DNA of 64,000 nt from CAUZIZ01 sp965222655 (GTDB lineage Bacteria; Acidobacteriota; UBA6911; RPQK01; JAJDTT01). Position numbers and translations under genes: made by a program. Location of the stretch: the NCBI GenBank assembly GCA_965222655.1, contig CBDCUP010000018.1, forward strand, positions 682,001 through 746,000. Direction: 5' to 3'. Under the pieces are notes generated by a model that made no database searches, was not told the origin of the DNA, and worked only from the letters and a program-made list of their open reading frames with translations. This document shows positions 9,645 through 19,284 of this stretch, one piece after another; the first letter of the stretch is position 1, and each line of letters opens with the position of its first letter.

Positions 9645-11942
9645 TTAACCGAGCTGTTGAAGCTGGGTCAAGGCTTGGGCATAGAGCTGTTGGTAAGGAT
9701 AACCCTCGCTCAAGGACAGACTCACCCGCCGGACACTGACCCGAATCTGCCCCCCAATCTTCAACAGTTTGAGGCGAATCGTCTGGCATTGCGCCTTGGC
9801 CCACTGGGTCCCCTTCAAAGCGACGCACCTGAGCGTGTGCAGCAGATTGTAAGCCACCGAGGAAAACCAGAGGCGCAGCTGATTGCTCTTCATGTGGTGC
9901 GTCGAGGTCCGATCGGCAAACAGCTCCAGCTGCTGTTCCTTGATCCGATTCTCCGCCTCCCCTCGCGCGCAGTACAGCTGCTCGTACAGCTTTGGGGCGG
10001 GCCACCGCCTCGCTCCCAGCGAGGTCACGACAAAGCGGGGATTGGATCCCTTGGTCAGGTAGAAATACGACGCGCGCAGCCGTAGGCGGAGAGTTACCGG
10101 CTCGCACCCTTTCGGTTGTGCGGCGGGTTCCTAGTTCCACCCTAGCTCACGTTTCCGCAAGCCCCCTTTGTCATCCCGGACGGTCGGATTTCCCGAGTCC
10201 GGTTGGCGACCACGACTGTCCTCCCGCGGCCTTCCCCTACCCAATGTGGCTTAAGCGCTCGCTCGCATTCACCCCTCTCGGGTACGGTTTGCCGCCGATC
10301 TCGACAAAGCTTGCCCTGTCACCGCATTCTCAGGTACTGAGCCCTGTGCGGTGGGCGCTTCCTTGCCCGTCATGGCCGAGAGTCCCTTCGCCCTTTCCGG
10401 GTATTACCCTTCCGGGAGCCGCCTCCAGGCGACTTGGGCCGGCGTTACCCGACCGTCTTCGCTCCTACGGACTCATGCGCCAGACCTGGATGCTCCGCGG
10501 GCCTTCGCTCTCGCTCGGCGCCTCGGTCTTCGCAGGTTGCTGCGAGCCCCTGCTGCAAACAGGCCCTTCCCGACATTATCTCTGCAATCCTTGTCTAGGT
10601 GCTTGGACCCCTACCCGGCGGTGATGTCTCGGTGCTTCTACTCGTTGCTTCCCCAGACACATCGGCCTCACGTTACACGGGAGACGTTTGGCTCACCACA
10701 CCATCCCTGTAAAGCAACTTCCACAGGGGGCACTATTTCCGGGCTGCAGTCATTCACTCATGTTCAAGCTCCCAGACTCGCTAGGCCTCCAGATTGCTCC
10801 CGCCGCTTCATCGCTGAAGGACGGCCAGGCCGTTTACACCACGCATCGCTCGGTTGGTTACCTGCCCCGAGATGTGGTATCGCTACGTGTGTGAACGAGT
10901 AATTCACACGGCTGGACTTTCGCCAGCTGGATTGCAGCCTTGTCGGCTGCTCCCCCGTGTACTCGGCCTTGCCCACTACTCGCCGCTCTCGACTCCAGCT
11001 CTCCTGCGTCTGGTAAGGAAAGTCCTTATAGACTCGAGCGCTGTTGCCGCTCGCTTGCTGAAGCGCCTGGGCCTGTTCTAGCTCGGACTCCAGGGCCCGC
11101 TCTAGTCGCTTATTTCGAGCCAGCCCAAAGATGTAATCCACTCGATGCTCCTCACACCACTTCATCAACCCTTCACGCGCAAAGCTGCTGTCCGCCCGCA
11201 GGGTAATGCGGACCTTCGGCCACTTCGCCCTCAGTGGTCCCACGATCCGCTCCATCTCCTGGACCGCTCCTTCGGACCCATCCAGATTCGACACCCGCAG
11301 CCTGGCCCCCAGCACATACCCCTCACAAAACACATACAGCGGCAGGTAGCAGTAACACCGGTAATATCCATGGTAGAAACGACCCTCCTGCTCTCCGTGC
11401 AGCGGATCATCCGTCGCATCCAGGTCCAACACCAGCTCCTTCGGTTTGCCGCCTCGCACCCGAATGAACTGCTCCACCAGAAACGCTTCGACTGCGGCTT
11501 CATCCACCGGCGTCTTGCGATATTTATCCTGCCTCACCGAGGACAGCTCCAAACGATTGAGGGTGCTCTTGCCCGCACACGCCTTGCCCCGATCCGCTTC
11601 CGACCGCCGATCCCTCCCCAAGGGATCTTCCTTGCCCACCAGCACCGCCATCAGCGGATCCGCCCGCAGCTCCTCATGATCGTTGACATCCTCATAGCCC
11701 AGCGCCAGTCCGTAAATGCGCTGTCCCACCAGCTCCTCGACACTGAACTCGGTGAAGCGAGGATCCCGCCGATCCCCAAAGCAGGCGGCCAAGCCGCGAA
11801 TGAACCCATAGCGGCTCTCCACCTCCCGTAACAGCAACCCTCCGGCGTCTGAGGTGATCTGTCCCCCGTTGAATTCTGCCTCGACTCGGCGCCCCTCCAG
11901 CCCTTGAAACTCCAGCTTGGAAGCGATACACTCTGTCCTCAT
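9645..11942 (-). CDS. IS1380-family transposase, split by an intron-like insertion
   Basis: The N-terminal part (11942 to 10959, 328 residues) has the DDE group 1 hallmarks: AEFNGGQITSDAGGLLL, ALGYEDVNDHEELR, LDLDATDDPLHG and ITLRADSSFAREG. It ends at SWSRERRVVGKAEY. The C-terminal part (10058 to 9645) resumes as LTKGSNPRFVVTSLG, then GEAENRIKEQQLELFADRTS, the conserved IS1380 tail. Removing 10059-10958 joins the two in frame without losing a residue of the expected family sequence. If the insert self-splices, the transposase is intact; if not, the gene is dead. The ATG at 11942 follows directly on the IS end region. The gene has no neighbours inside the element. Confidence 0.8.
10059..10958 (-). 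ncRNA. ORF-less group II intron-like RNA inside the transposase
   Basis: The 900-base insert lies in the sense orientation of the transposase. Its 5' part has GCTGGCGAAAGTCCAGCC, the same stem-loop form (xxGGTGAAAGTCCxx) seen at the 5' ends of the other intron fragments here. It is rich in hairpins and has no reverse transcriptase on its own strand. It ends in CTAC, matching the AY rule. Near the 3' end, GAGCCGGTA and TACGGCTGC can form a short hairpin in the domain V position, but a canonical domain V is not clear. Exact ends are uncertain by a few bases because TAC occurs at both junctions. Any splicing would need a maturase in trans. Confidence 0.5.
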
Positions 11943-12040
11943 AGTAGTCAGCTCCTTGTGGTTATTAAGTAACTGTTAACAAAGACTTTATACCACATTG
12001 AGCTGACTGCTTTTTCTTGTCCTTGAGAAATCCGGGCTAG

Positions 12041-12150
12041 AGGTCTAACAACGGAGAGATATCTGCTTCAACGGCAATTAATCGCGCAACGCGCGAGACT
12101 TGGAGGCTACCTATGGTGTTCGGACGATCGTGACTTTTCACACAGGCTCG
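12041..12150 (+). mobile_element. MITE with GTGTGAAAAGTC ends, right part
   Basis: This is the right portion of the MITE begun at 9114, ending in the inverted repeat GTGACTTTTCACAC at 12130-12143. No coding sequence. Confidence 0.6.
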
Positions 12151-12310
12151 GCTAGAAGCGGACGTTCAGTTCTTTCCCCGAAAGCGCCGAGTGAACTATC
12201 GCAGACGGCCAGGAGCCGACGTTCTATTCCGGGTCGAAAGGAGAGCTGTTAGTTTCCAGGTAGGCCTTGTACTTCCACCTGACACCTGCAGTGCTGACGT
12301 AAGCGAAGTC
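12151..12310 (+). repeat. dispersed palindromic repeat, right half
   Basis: It starts CTAGAAGCGGACGTTCAG, continues through a CGAAAGCGCCGAGTGAACTA variant of the core, then GACGGCCAGGAGCCGACGTT. It shares its last 90 bases with the copy at 19605-19815. The stretch from here to 12500 has no recognised gene. Confidence 0.65.
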
Positions 12311-12503
12311 CAAGGGAAAGAGGAGGACACCAGCGAATCTTGCAGATTCCCAACCCCTCGCTCGCGCTTCAGGCTTCCCGAACCCGCCATGAGCCGCAGA
12401 AGTTTCCTTCTCGAATGCAGCCCGAGCCTGAGAGAGTCGTCTCTCAGCACCTAGAACCGCCGATCAGGGACGATCTACTCTGCAATTCCTTTGGCGTCGG
12501 GAT

Positions 12504-14021
12504 CTAGGCTAGGATGTCTTTGACGATCTTAGGTTTAAAGTTGAACGTGATCTTCTCGTTGAGCCCGCTGCGCTCAAAGAAGAGCTCTTCGTGGTGAAGT
12601 CCCAGCAAATGGAGAACGGTGGCATGAAAGTCTTCAATACTGACGGGGTTCTCGACGGCCCGATAGCCGAAGTCATCGGTCGCTCCATAGACGGTTCCCG
12701 GTTTGACACCTCCCCCCGCCATCCAAAGGCTGAATCCTCGGGGGTTATGATCCCGGCCTGCAACTCCCTCCTTGGGCATGATCTGGGCAATCGGATGCCG
12801 TCCAAACTCGCCGGTCCAGATCACCAGCGTGCTCTCCAGTAGTCCCCGTTCCTTCAGGTCCCTAAGGAGCGCCGCCACCGGCTGGTCTGTCCGGTCACAA
12901 CAAGCCCTCAAGTCATCTTCTAGGTGGGAGTGGCTATCCCAGATTTGGCCGCTGACGCATACCTGGACATAGCGCACGCCCCGCTCCACCAGTCTCCTAG
13001 CCATGATGCAGCGTCGGCCATAGTTGTCTGGACCAGGATTAACATGGGTTCGTCCAAGCACGGCGGGCTTTCGACCCACACCATACATCTCCAGGGTCTT
13101 GGGGTTTTCCTGGGAAAGATCCAGCGCATCCGTAGCTTCCAGCTGCAAGCGCGCGGCCAACTCGTAACTGGCGATCCGACCATCCAGCTGGGGCAATCCG
13201 GGACGGTCCCGTCGATGGATTTGGTCGAGCTGTCGGCGGAGGTTGGTGCCCATCCTCGTCAACGCGGTCGGCTCTTCAACCTCCGGACGGAGATTTAATA
13301 GAGGATCGCCCACCGAGCGGAGACGCGTCCCTTGGTAGATCGGCGGCAAGAAACCCGATTGCCAATTGGCAATCCCGTTAATGGGAAGTCCCTGGGGATC
13401 ATCCAGCACCACAAAGGCGGGGAGATTCTGGTTGCCTGTTCCGAGTCCGTAGACAACCCAGGCCCCCAAGGTTGGCAACCCTGGGAGCATGCGTCCGCCT
13501 TGAAACTTGTAGAGCGCCGCCGGATGAGCCGGGCTGGTGGTATGCATGGAGCGAATGACCGCAATGTCGTCCACCTGCCGGGCCAGATGAGGCATGATCT
13601 CCGACACCCAAATGCCTGACTGGCCATACTGGGCAAACTTGAAGGGGCTGCGCAGGAGCCCGCCAGCTTGCTGGGGAGAGGGTACGTCGACCGCAACCTC
13701 ATCGAAGTAAGGCTCGCCATGGTGCTTACCAAGCATCGGCTTGGGATCGAGAAGATCCATGGGACTGGGGCCCCCATTCATGAACAGCAGGATGACCGAC
13801 TTGGCCTTGGCTTCGAAATGTGGCTTCCTGGGCTTGACGTCATAGACGCTGCGACGCCCCATGGCCTGCACCTTCCTTGATTCAGGAGGTTCAGAGAAGC
13901 CCAATAGATCCCGCGAAAGCAGATGGGTCAGGGCTATTCCGTAGACGCCATCCGACATCCGCCCAAAAAAATTGCGGCGAGTCGTGGGAAGGGCCCGGAC
14001 TTTCGATGATGCCTGGGACAT
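12504..14021 (-). CDS. DUF1501 protein (secreted, sulfatase-like fold)
   Basis: This 505-residue protein has an N-terminal TTRRNFFGRM segment resembling a twin-arginine signal. The alkaline phosphatase/sulfatase-like DUF1501 fold is recognisable from VILLFMNGGPSPMDLLDPKP (residues about 75-95), VIRSMHTTSPAHPAAL, GPDNYGRRCIMARRLVERGV, WDSHSHLEDDLR, VIWTGEFGRHPIAQ, GRDHNPRGFSLWMAGGGVKP and DFHATVLHLLG. It lies 11 bases downstream of the DUF1549 gene on the same strand, a conserved two-gene arrangement, so the two are almost certainly co-transcribed. The family's substrate is unknown. A paralogue with the same architecture is at 43606-45084. Confidence 0.92.
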   Translation of the reverse strand: MSQASSKVRALPTTRRNFFGRMSDGVYGIALTHLLSRDLLGFSEPPESRKVQAMGRRSVYDVKPRKPHFEAKAKSVILLFMNGGPSPMDLLDPKPMLGKHHGEPYFDEVAVDVPSPQQAGGLLRSPFKFAQYGQSGIWVSEIMPHLARQVDDIAVIRSMHTTSPAHPAALYKFQGGRMLPGLPTLGAWVVYGLGTGNQNLPAFVVLDDPQGLPINGIANWQSGFLPPIYQGTRLRSVGDPLLNLRPEVEEPTALTRMGTNLRRQLDQIHRRDRPGLPQLDGRIASYELAARLQLEATDALDLSQENPKTLEMYGVGRKPAVLGRTHVNPGPDNYGRRCIMARRLVERGVRYVQVCVSGQIWDSHSHLEDDLRACCDRTDQPVAALLRDLKERGLLESTLVIWTGEFGRHPIAQIMPKEGVAGRDHNPRGFSLWMAGGGVKPGTVYGATDDFGYRAVENPVSIEDFHATVLHLLGLHHEELFFERSGLNEKITFNFKPKIVKDILA

Positions 14022-14032
14022 AGTTTGAGTCC

Positions 14033-17000
14033 TCAGTCGATGTAGACGAAGGCGGCTGAATTAAAGAGTGTGTGGCAGAACTTGGCCAACACTTGTAGAC
14101 GATGGTCATCGCGATCCGTCAAGGCCTCTGAAGCCGCTTGGAAAGATTCCAGGCTGATCTGTCTCTCCTCGCCGGTGGGGGGCCGGCTCAAAGTAACCCA
14201 ATAAACTCGCTCGATCTGGTCTGCAAGGTTTTCTCCCACTTCCATTCTGACCCGTTCCGCCACAGAATCTGCCAGCTGGCGGATGGTAGAATCGTTCAGC
14301 AGGTGCAGCGCCTGAGGCGCCACCGTCGACTGTGCCCGGTCGACGCAGTTCGGACTCATCTGAGGGTAATCAAACAGATCGAGCGTGGTCGAAGAATTAA
14401 AACGGGGCTGCCGCAGATAGATACTTCGGCGCCACCCCGTGTCTCTCCGATAAGCCGTTGACAGCCCGTTGACCCTCACAAAAATCGGATCGGGAGGACC
14501 ATATTGCGATTCGTCCAGGCGACCACTAACCCAAAGAAGGCTATCCCGCAGTGCCTCTCCATCCATTCTCCTGAGGGGCCATCTGGAAAGGAGACGGTTT
14601 TCTGGATCGAGCCGATCGTGCTCCGGGCGCACTCTAGAAGACTGGCGGTAAGTCCTGGATGTCATCATCAACCGATGCATGGCCTTGACACTCCATCCCC
14701 GCTTCACAAACTCCACGGCCAGCCAGTCCAAGAGATCGGGGTGGGTGGGACGGGCCCCCGATCTCCCAAAATTTCCCAAGGTCTCTACAATCCCCCGGCC
14801 GAAGTGGTACCTCCAGATCCGATTCACCATCACCCGAGCGGTCAAGGGATTGTCCGGTTTCACCAACCACTTGGCCAGAGCTAGACGTCTTCCGGTCTTC
14901 TTGGATCCCGGCCAGGGCGGTTTCACCTCAAAAGGTGTTCTCCCATCGGTCAACGCGGAGGGGACGCCGGGACCGACCAAGCGACCCGGGCTAGCGTACT
15001 CTCCCCTTTTAAGTAGGTAGGTGGGAGAGGGCGCTCCCCGATCCCAAAGCGCGCGGATGTGGGGCTCCGCCCCTTGCTCGTACTGAAGCCAGGCAATCTG
15101 TCGCTCCACCTCCTCGGCCTCTCGCCGATAGGCAACATCCATTTCCTTGAGTTCATTTGGACTGACGGCCAACAACAGGGAATACTCTTTCGCTAGAGCC
15201 TTTTGCCTCTCACTGTATTTCTCTTCCGGAGTGACTATCAGTTCCTTCATCTCTTTGTAGAGATCACCGGAGAAACGAGAGAGGCGTTGCTCCCGAAGTC
15301 TCTGCTTCAGGGGTTTGGCCTTGTCATCTAGGACCGCTTGCAGCTTCTTGATTTCCCCCTCCAAGTTCTGATTCTTGGCCTTCCGCTCCTTTTCCTCCTC
15401 CAATAGTCGGATGGGGTTGGTCATCGGTCGGACGTAGGGCAGAACCCTCTGTTCGAACTTGACCACTTCGCTGACGGGAGTACCCGCCAGCCAGTCGAAC
15501 TCGTCTAGAGCTCCCTTCAAGACATCGGCCAGCCGGTAGTAATCCCTTTGAGGGATGGGGTCGAACTTATGGCTGTGACATCGTGCACACTGAAGGGTCA
15601 TTCCCAAAATGCCAGTGCTCAGGATTTCAATCTCGTCCGCGATGACGTCGAAGCGGTCCTCCACGAAGCTGAGCTCGTACCCAGTGCCGTCAGGTCCCAT
15701 ACGCAGAAAGCCGGTGGCAATGAGATTTTCCACCATCTCCTCGGTGATCACCGGTGCGGTCTCGTAATCGAGGAGCTCATCTCCAGCGATCTGTTCCAGA
15801 AGAAAACGATCGTAGGGTTTGTCCGCATTCAGCGAGCGGATGACGTAATCCCGGTAGCGCCAAGCGTTCTTTCTGGCTGGCCCGTTGACATTGACCTTTC
15901 CCCCCTCGTGATCGGAGTAACCCGCCAGGTCCAGCCAGTAACGCCCCCAACGTTCCCCATAGCGGGAGGACTCCAACAAGCGGTCGATGAGTCGCTCGTA
16001 GGCCTGAGGGTTTCGGTCCCGAAGGAATCGCTGGACTTCAGAAGGCTCCGGGGGCAGGCCCGTTAGATCCAAGGCGGCTCGTCGCATCAGAGTCAAGCGA
16101 TCCGCTTCCGGCGAGAGAGAAAGGCCCTGGACCTCCAGCTTCCGAAGCACGAAAGCATCGATGGGATTCGAGACCTGTTCTTCATTCTCGACCGAGGGAG
16201 GTTCCACCTGCTCGGGCGGCTGAAAGGCCCAAAACTGTCGGTCCTCGTCAGAAACCAAAGGATCGGGGCCGTGTCCGGCAACATCGGGCTTGATGTCTTT
16301 CTCTGGAGCGCCTTCCAGAATCCATTGTTCGAGTTTTGCCAGATCCGTTTCCGAAACAGGCGTCACGCCCACTTCGAAGAGTCTCTTATTGGGAGGCATA
16401 GCGCCGGAGCGAATCTTTTGAACCATCAGACTCGCCTCGGGTTTTCCGGGGATCAGTGCGGGCCCCGACTTCCCTCCGCGCAGCATCGAGGCGCTGGTCC
16501 TGAGATCCAAGTCGTTTCCTTGCCGACGTAGGCCGTGGCAGGTGGTGCAGTGGCGAAGCATGATCGGAATGATGTCATGTTGATTCAGCGACTGGTCAGC
16601 CAGCTCCCCCTCTGATTCACGCGCTAGGCCCTGCTCGATCCAAGCCCGGATCGCTTTCTTCTGTGCCTCCGGGATGCTCCCTTCCCGATCGGGGGGCATC
16701 GCACCATTCCGGATCAACTGATAGAGCTTGCTCTCCTCGGCCTTTCCTGGAACAACAACCGGACCGGACTCGCTCCCTTTCATCACCGCTTCTAGCTGGG
16801 TCAGGTTGAGCTCCTTTACCATCAGCTCTGAACCATGGCAGCGGACACAGTGATTTTCGAAGATAGGCAAAACTTCGGTCTCGAAGACTTGCGCCGGCGG
16901 CGGGCTGGAAGGTGATTGCGTGTCTGTCTGCTGCGTGCTGGCGGAAGCCTTCGAGCCCCAGAGAAAGAAGAATACACACAGCAGCAAGCCCAGATTGCTC

Positions 17001-17059
17001 AGTGGAGGCACCCGGCCCGCAATGGGGTATCTGATTTTCCTTGTCTGCCTTAGGATCAT
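14033..17059 (-). CDS. PSD1-type protein: two cytochrome c domains + DUF1549 + DUF1553
   Basis: This 1008-residue exported protein has an N-terminal hydrophobic segment (about residues 20-38), then two PSCyt1-like haem domains with CVRCH at 71-75 and CTTCH at 171-175. Each is followed by the GGxSGPxxxPGxxExS/L pattern and an MPP methionine ligand. DUF1549 covers about 300-510 and includes CARCHSHKFDPIPQRDYY. A charged, coiled-coil-like linker (about 540-640) leads into DUF1553 (ARVMVNRIWRYHFGRGIV ... RLMMTSRTYRQSSRVRPE). It probably moves electrons in the periplasm, with the partner DUF1501 protein encoded just downstream. The length matches its family and its paralogue at 40457-43405. Confidence 0.93.
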   Translation of the reverse strand: MILRQTRKIRYPIAGRVPPLSNLGLLLCVFFFLWGSKASASTQQTDTQSPSSPPPAQVFETEVLPIFENHCVRCHGSELMVKELNLTQLEAVMKGSESGPVVVPGKAEESKLYQLIRNGAMPPDREGSIPEAQKKAIRAWIEQGLARESEGELADQSLNQHDIIPIMLRHCTTCHGLRRQGNDLDLRTSASMLRGGKSGPALIPGKPEASLMVQKIRSGAMPPNKRLFEVGVTPVSETDLAKLEQWILEGAPEKDIKPDVAGHGPDPLVSDEDRQFWAFQPPEQVEPPSVENEEQVSNPIDAFVLRKLEVQGLSLSPEADRLTLMRRAALDLTGLPPEPSEVQRFLRDRNPQAYERLIDRLLESSRYGERWGRYWLDLAGYSDHEGGKVNVNGPARKNAWRYRDYVIRSLNADKPYDRFLLEQIAGDELLDYETAPVITEEMVENLIATGFLRMGPDGTGYELSFVEDRFDVIADEIEILSTGILGMTLQCARCHSHKFDPIPQRDYYRLADVLKGALDEFDWLAGTPVSEVVKFEQRVLPYVRPMTNPIRLLEEEKERKAKNQNLEGEIKKLQAVLDDKAKPLKQRLREQRLSRFSGDLYKEMKELIVTPEEKYSERQKALAKEYSLLLAVSPNELKEMDVAYRREAEEVERQIAWLQYEQGAEPHIRALWDRGAPSPTYLLKRGEYASPGRLVGPGVPSALTDGRTPFEVKPPWPGSKKTGRRLALAKWLVKPDNPLTARVMVNRIWRYHFGRGIVETLGNFGRSGARPTHPDLLDWLAVEFVKRGWSVKAMHRLMMTSRTYRQSSRVRPEHDRLDPENRLLSRWPLRRMDGEALRDSLLWVSGRLDESQYGPPDPIFVRVNGLSTAYRRDTGWRRSIYLRQPRFNSSTTLDLFDYPQMSPNCVDRAQSTVAPQALHLLNDSTIRQLADSVAERVRMEVGENLADQIERVYWVTLSRPPTGEERQISLESFQAASEALTDRDDHRLQVLAKFCHTLFNSAAFVYID

Positions 17060-17560
17060 GACTCAGTGGAGTGTACTGTTTAAAGTGACACCAGCCAAGC
17101 CAGCCTTTCGGGTGGCTGGGACCGTTTCTGGCCTGCTTGTCTGTCTGGGCCCTCTCGCTGGCTCCGAGCCCCTGATCCGGACTGCCCGGCAAACCAGTTC
17201 GCGTGCGGTTGGTGATGAAGGATGTGGGCCCTTACTCGCTCAGGTTCAGGTAGAAAGGATCTGCGGAGATGAGATTGTAAGAGCCCAGATCTGACCGGCC
17301 GCTTTCGCACCCTAGAAGCGGTCATTCAAGTTCGTATGGATCGAGTGATTTCTGACGATATCCTAAAGCTGGACGGGACGATAACTAGACGACATTCCTA
17401 TGAGAGGCACTGCAAAGGAATCGCGCCCTCCGTGTGGACCGACCTGTGACCTTCTCGATGTCCAGGGTGGTCTCGCTGGGCGGCTGTTTGCACCTTCCTA
17501 GTTTTGCCTCCACAGATCCTCTCTTGACTTGTCGGGGTTCGCTGCCAAGATCCCCAGGGG
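17060..17560. other. intergenic, mostly unassigned
   Basis: This is the leader of the PSD1 gene on the left and unassigned DNA elsewhere, with one dispersed repeat copy at about 17281-17330. No gene supported. Confidence 0.5.
17281..17330 (-). repeat. dispersed palindromic repeat, uninterrupted centre
   Basis: It reads AGCCCAGATCTGACCGGCCG, CTTTCGCACCC and TAGAAGCGGTCATTCAAG. It shows the intact centre of the repeat that is interrupted by MITEs in the copies at 9.1/12.1 kb and 24.5 kb. Confidence 0.65.
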
Positions 17561-18303
17561 ATGGACATCACCCTCGACGACATCCTCGATGAGGATATTC
17601 TGGAATCGGCTTACACCTGGTTGTGTAAACGACGGCGCAACTACCCTGACCATGCCGACGTGTGGAACTTCCGCCGCAACTGGCAGCGAGAGATTGCCCG
17701 CCTCCGGTAGGAGCTGCTGGAAGGAAGCTATCGTCTGGGACTGCTGAGCCGGACGACGCTCGAAGATGGGGAGGAATTCGATCTGTTCTCGGCCCGAGAC
17801 GCCCTGGTTCTGAAGGCCCTTTCTCTTATTCTGGGAAACCGGCTGTCCCTTTCCAGGCACTGCACCAACTGAAGGGAAACGGTGGGAGCAAAGGGGCAGT
17901 GCGTCGAGTGTGGCGTCACCTGAAGCAGCATCGCTTCGTGATCCGAACCGATGTGAGGTCCTACTACGCTTCGATCGATCACCAATGCCTGAGATGGAGC
18001 GTCTGTCCCGGATCATCCAGGACCGTCGCGTGCTGAACCTGATTGAGCAGTATCTACGGCGTGCAGTCGATCGGGGTGGGCTGTTCTGGGGCGAGGGATT
18101 CCACTCGGCTCTCTCCTGAGCCCGATCCTTGGTGCCTCTTGAGCGAGCTGGACCTGCGGCTAGAGGTAACGGGGCTGTTCTCCGTCCGCTTCATGGATGA
18201 CATCCTGGTGCTGACGACTACCCGCTGGAAGCTGCGTCGGGCGGTTCGAGTCCTGAACCATGTGCTGGCCTCTCTAGCCTGTGACTCACTGCAGCCAGGG
18301 GCG
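17561..18303 (+). pseudogene. reverse transcriptase (group II-like/unclassified), degraded
   Basis: Starting at ATG 17561, translation gives DEDILESAYTWLCKRRRNYP, then a TAG at codon 50, ELLEGSYRLGLLSRTTLEDG and SARDALVLKAL. A frameshift follows, then LKGNGGSKGAVRRVWRHL, FVIRTDVRSYYASIDHQ, another shift, DRRVLNLIEQYLRRAVDRGG and SELDLRLEVTGLFSVRFMDD. The FMDDILVL motif is the catalytic site (usual YxDD). At least one stop and three frameshifts break it. It ends against the VOC gene without a C-terminal thumb or maturase domain. The family is a stand-alone RT with a conserved N-terminal helix. Its relation to the intron fragments in this window is unknown. Confidence 0.7.
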
Positions 18304-18687
18304 AAGAGCCTTGGTCCGATAGACCAGCTGCAATAGGTTTCCCTCCGGATCGGGGAAGAATACCAGCTTGGTCCCATCGGGCCTCTCCCCCACAGTGCCG
18401 AGATCCAGTCCCTTTTCCCGAAGGGACTGGCAAAACGCCTCGAAGTCCTCGACCAGAAAAGCCAGATGCCCAATGCCCGCGTCGTCGGGGGCCTTCTCGG
18501 AACGTGATTTCTTGTTGGAAGGAAGGATCTCGAGCAAAGCTCCTCCAGGCAAGCCCAGAAAATAGTAGGTGAGCTGATTACCCAGGTCACCCTTGCTGAT
18601 CAACTCGAAGCCGAGAGTGGTGCAGTACCAGTCAACCAGAGCTTCTTGGTCGTCTGCAAAAATCGCTGCATGTTCTAGCACCTTCAT
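18286..18687 (-). CDS. VOC-superfamily (glyoxalase/dioxygenase-like) protein
   Basis: This 133-residue single-module VOC protein has MKVLEHAAIFADDQEALVDW at the start, GFELISKGD, then GIGHLAFLVEDFEAFCQSL and FFPDPEGNLLQLVYR. The metal ligand positions look like H6 (LEHAAIF), H (GIGHLAF) and E (DPEGNLLQL region). The AGGTAGACCC upstream of ATG 18687 is a plausible ribosome binding site. It acts in the cytosol and its substrate is unknown: lactoylglutathione lyase, epimerase or fosfomycin-type functions cannot be separated from sequence. Its 3' end overlaps the end of the degraded reverse transcriptase on the other strand. Confidence 0.85.
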   Translation of the reverse strand: MKVLEHAAIFADDQEALVDWYCTTLGFELISKGDLGNQLTYYFLGLPGGALLEILPSNKKSRSEKAPDDAGIGHLAFLVEDFEAFCQSLREKGLDLGTVGERPDGTKLVFFPDPEGNLLQLVYRTKALRPWLQ

Positions 18688-18805
18688 GGGTCTACCTCCG
18701 GGAAACAGGTTCTCGATTGTTAATGCTCGTGTGCCCGTGAATTAACGATTTCCAAGAGACCAACCATAAACTCTAGCACCTGATTGAACCAGACGGAAAA
18801 GCCAA

Positions 18806-19065
18806 TCACAAGAACTCGGCTATCACTTCAGCCACATAGCTGTTGAAATGCAGATCCAGCCCCCTCTGGCCTGAGTCGGCTTCAACTCTGCCAGGATGAT
18901 CTGGCGGCCTGCCTCCACCCTCTCGGCCGTTTCTTTCCGAAGCTGGAACTGACGGAAGTCCGCCGGAGAAAGAGACTTCCTCTGGGCGTATAGGGCTTGG
19001 GACAGACTCAGAGTGGCGGCTGACTGTTGAAGGAAACCTCGCCTGGAAAGGGGATCCTGGTTCAT
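18806..19065 (-). pseudogene. small Tat-exported protein with a late frameshift
   Basis: The protein begins MNQDPLSRRGFLQQSAATLS, a clear twin-arginine signal, and continues LSPADFRQFQLRKETAERV. After about residue 64 the reading frame changes: the next frame gives LDLHFNSYVAEVIAEFL and ends at 18806, whereas the original frame ends at 18823. The second reading looks more protein-like, so one base was probably lost or gained near 18865. A protein of about 85 residues could be a Tat-exported partner subunit, but no family is recognised. Confidence 0.5.
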
Positions 19066-19284
19066 CGTTGGCCTGTGCTGAGTGGACTGTATCTGAAGTT
19101 CGAGAACAATTCTACCGTGGGAGATTCCCTATGGCTATCGGCCCCGTCATGGGTGAAAAAGGGGCCAACCCCTGTGCTCTGAGAACAGGCATATGATGCC
19201 GGACATGAGCGGTCTGGGCCTGGTCACCTTCCCGATCAGCCCGAAGCCCCCCGGTAAAAAGAGAACGGGGACAACCAGTTCTAA

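Larger units (their letters stand above)
9183..12040 (-). mobile_element. IS1380-family insertion sequence carrying a group II intron
   Basis: The terminal inverted repeats CTAGCCCGGATTTCTCA (from 9183) and its complement ending at 12040 bound a transposase gene on the minus strand. About 460 bp between the gene and the left end hold no further gene. The element is longer than a normal IS1380 (about 1.7-2 kb) because about 0.9 kb of intron-like RNA sequence is inserted in the transposase. Confidence 0.75.

Noticed and set aside
9992..10902. Plus-strand frames of 210 and 183 codons
   Set aside because: They are antisense to the intron-like RNA. Peptides of this type recur in databases because the RNA is conserved, not because they are proteins.
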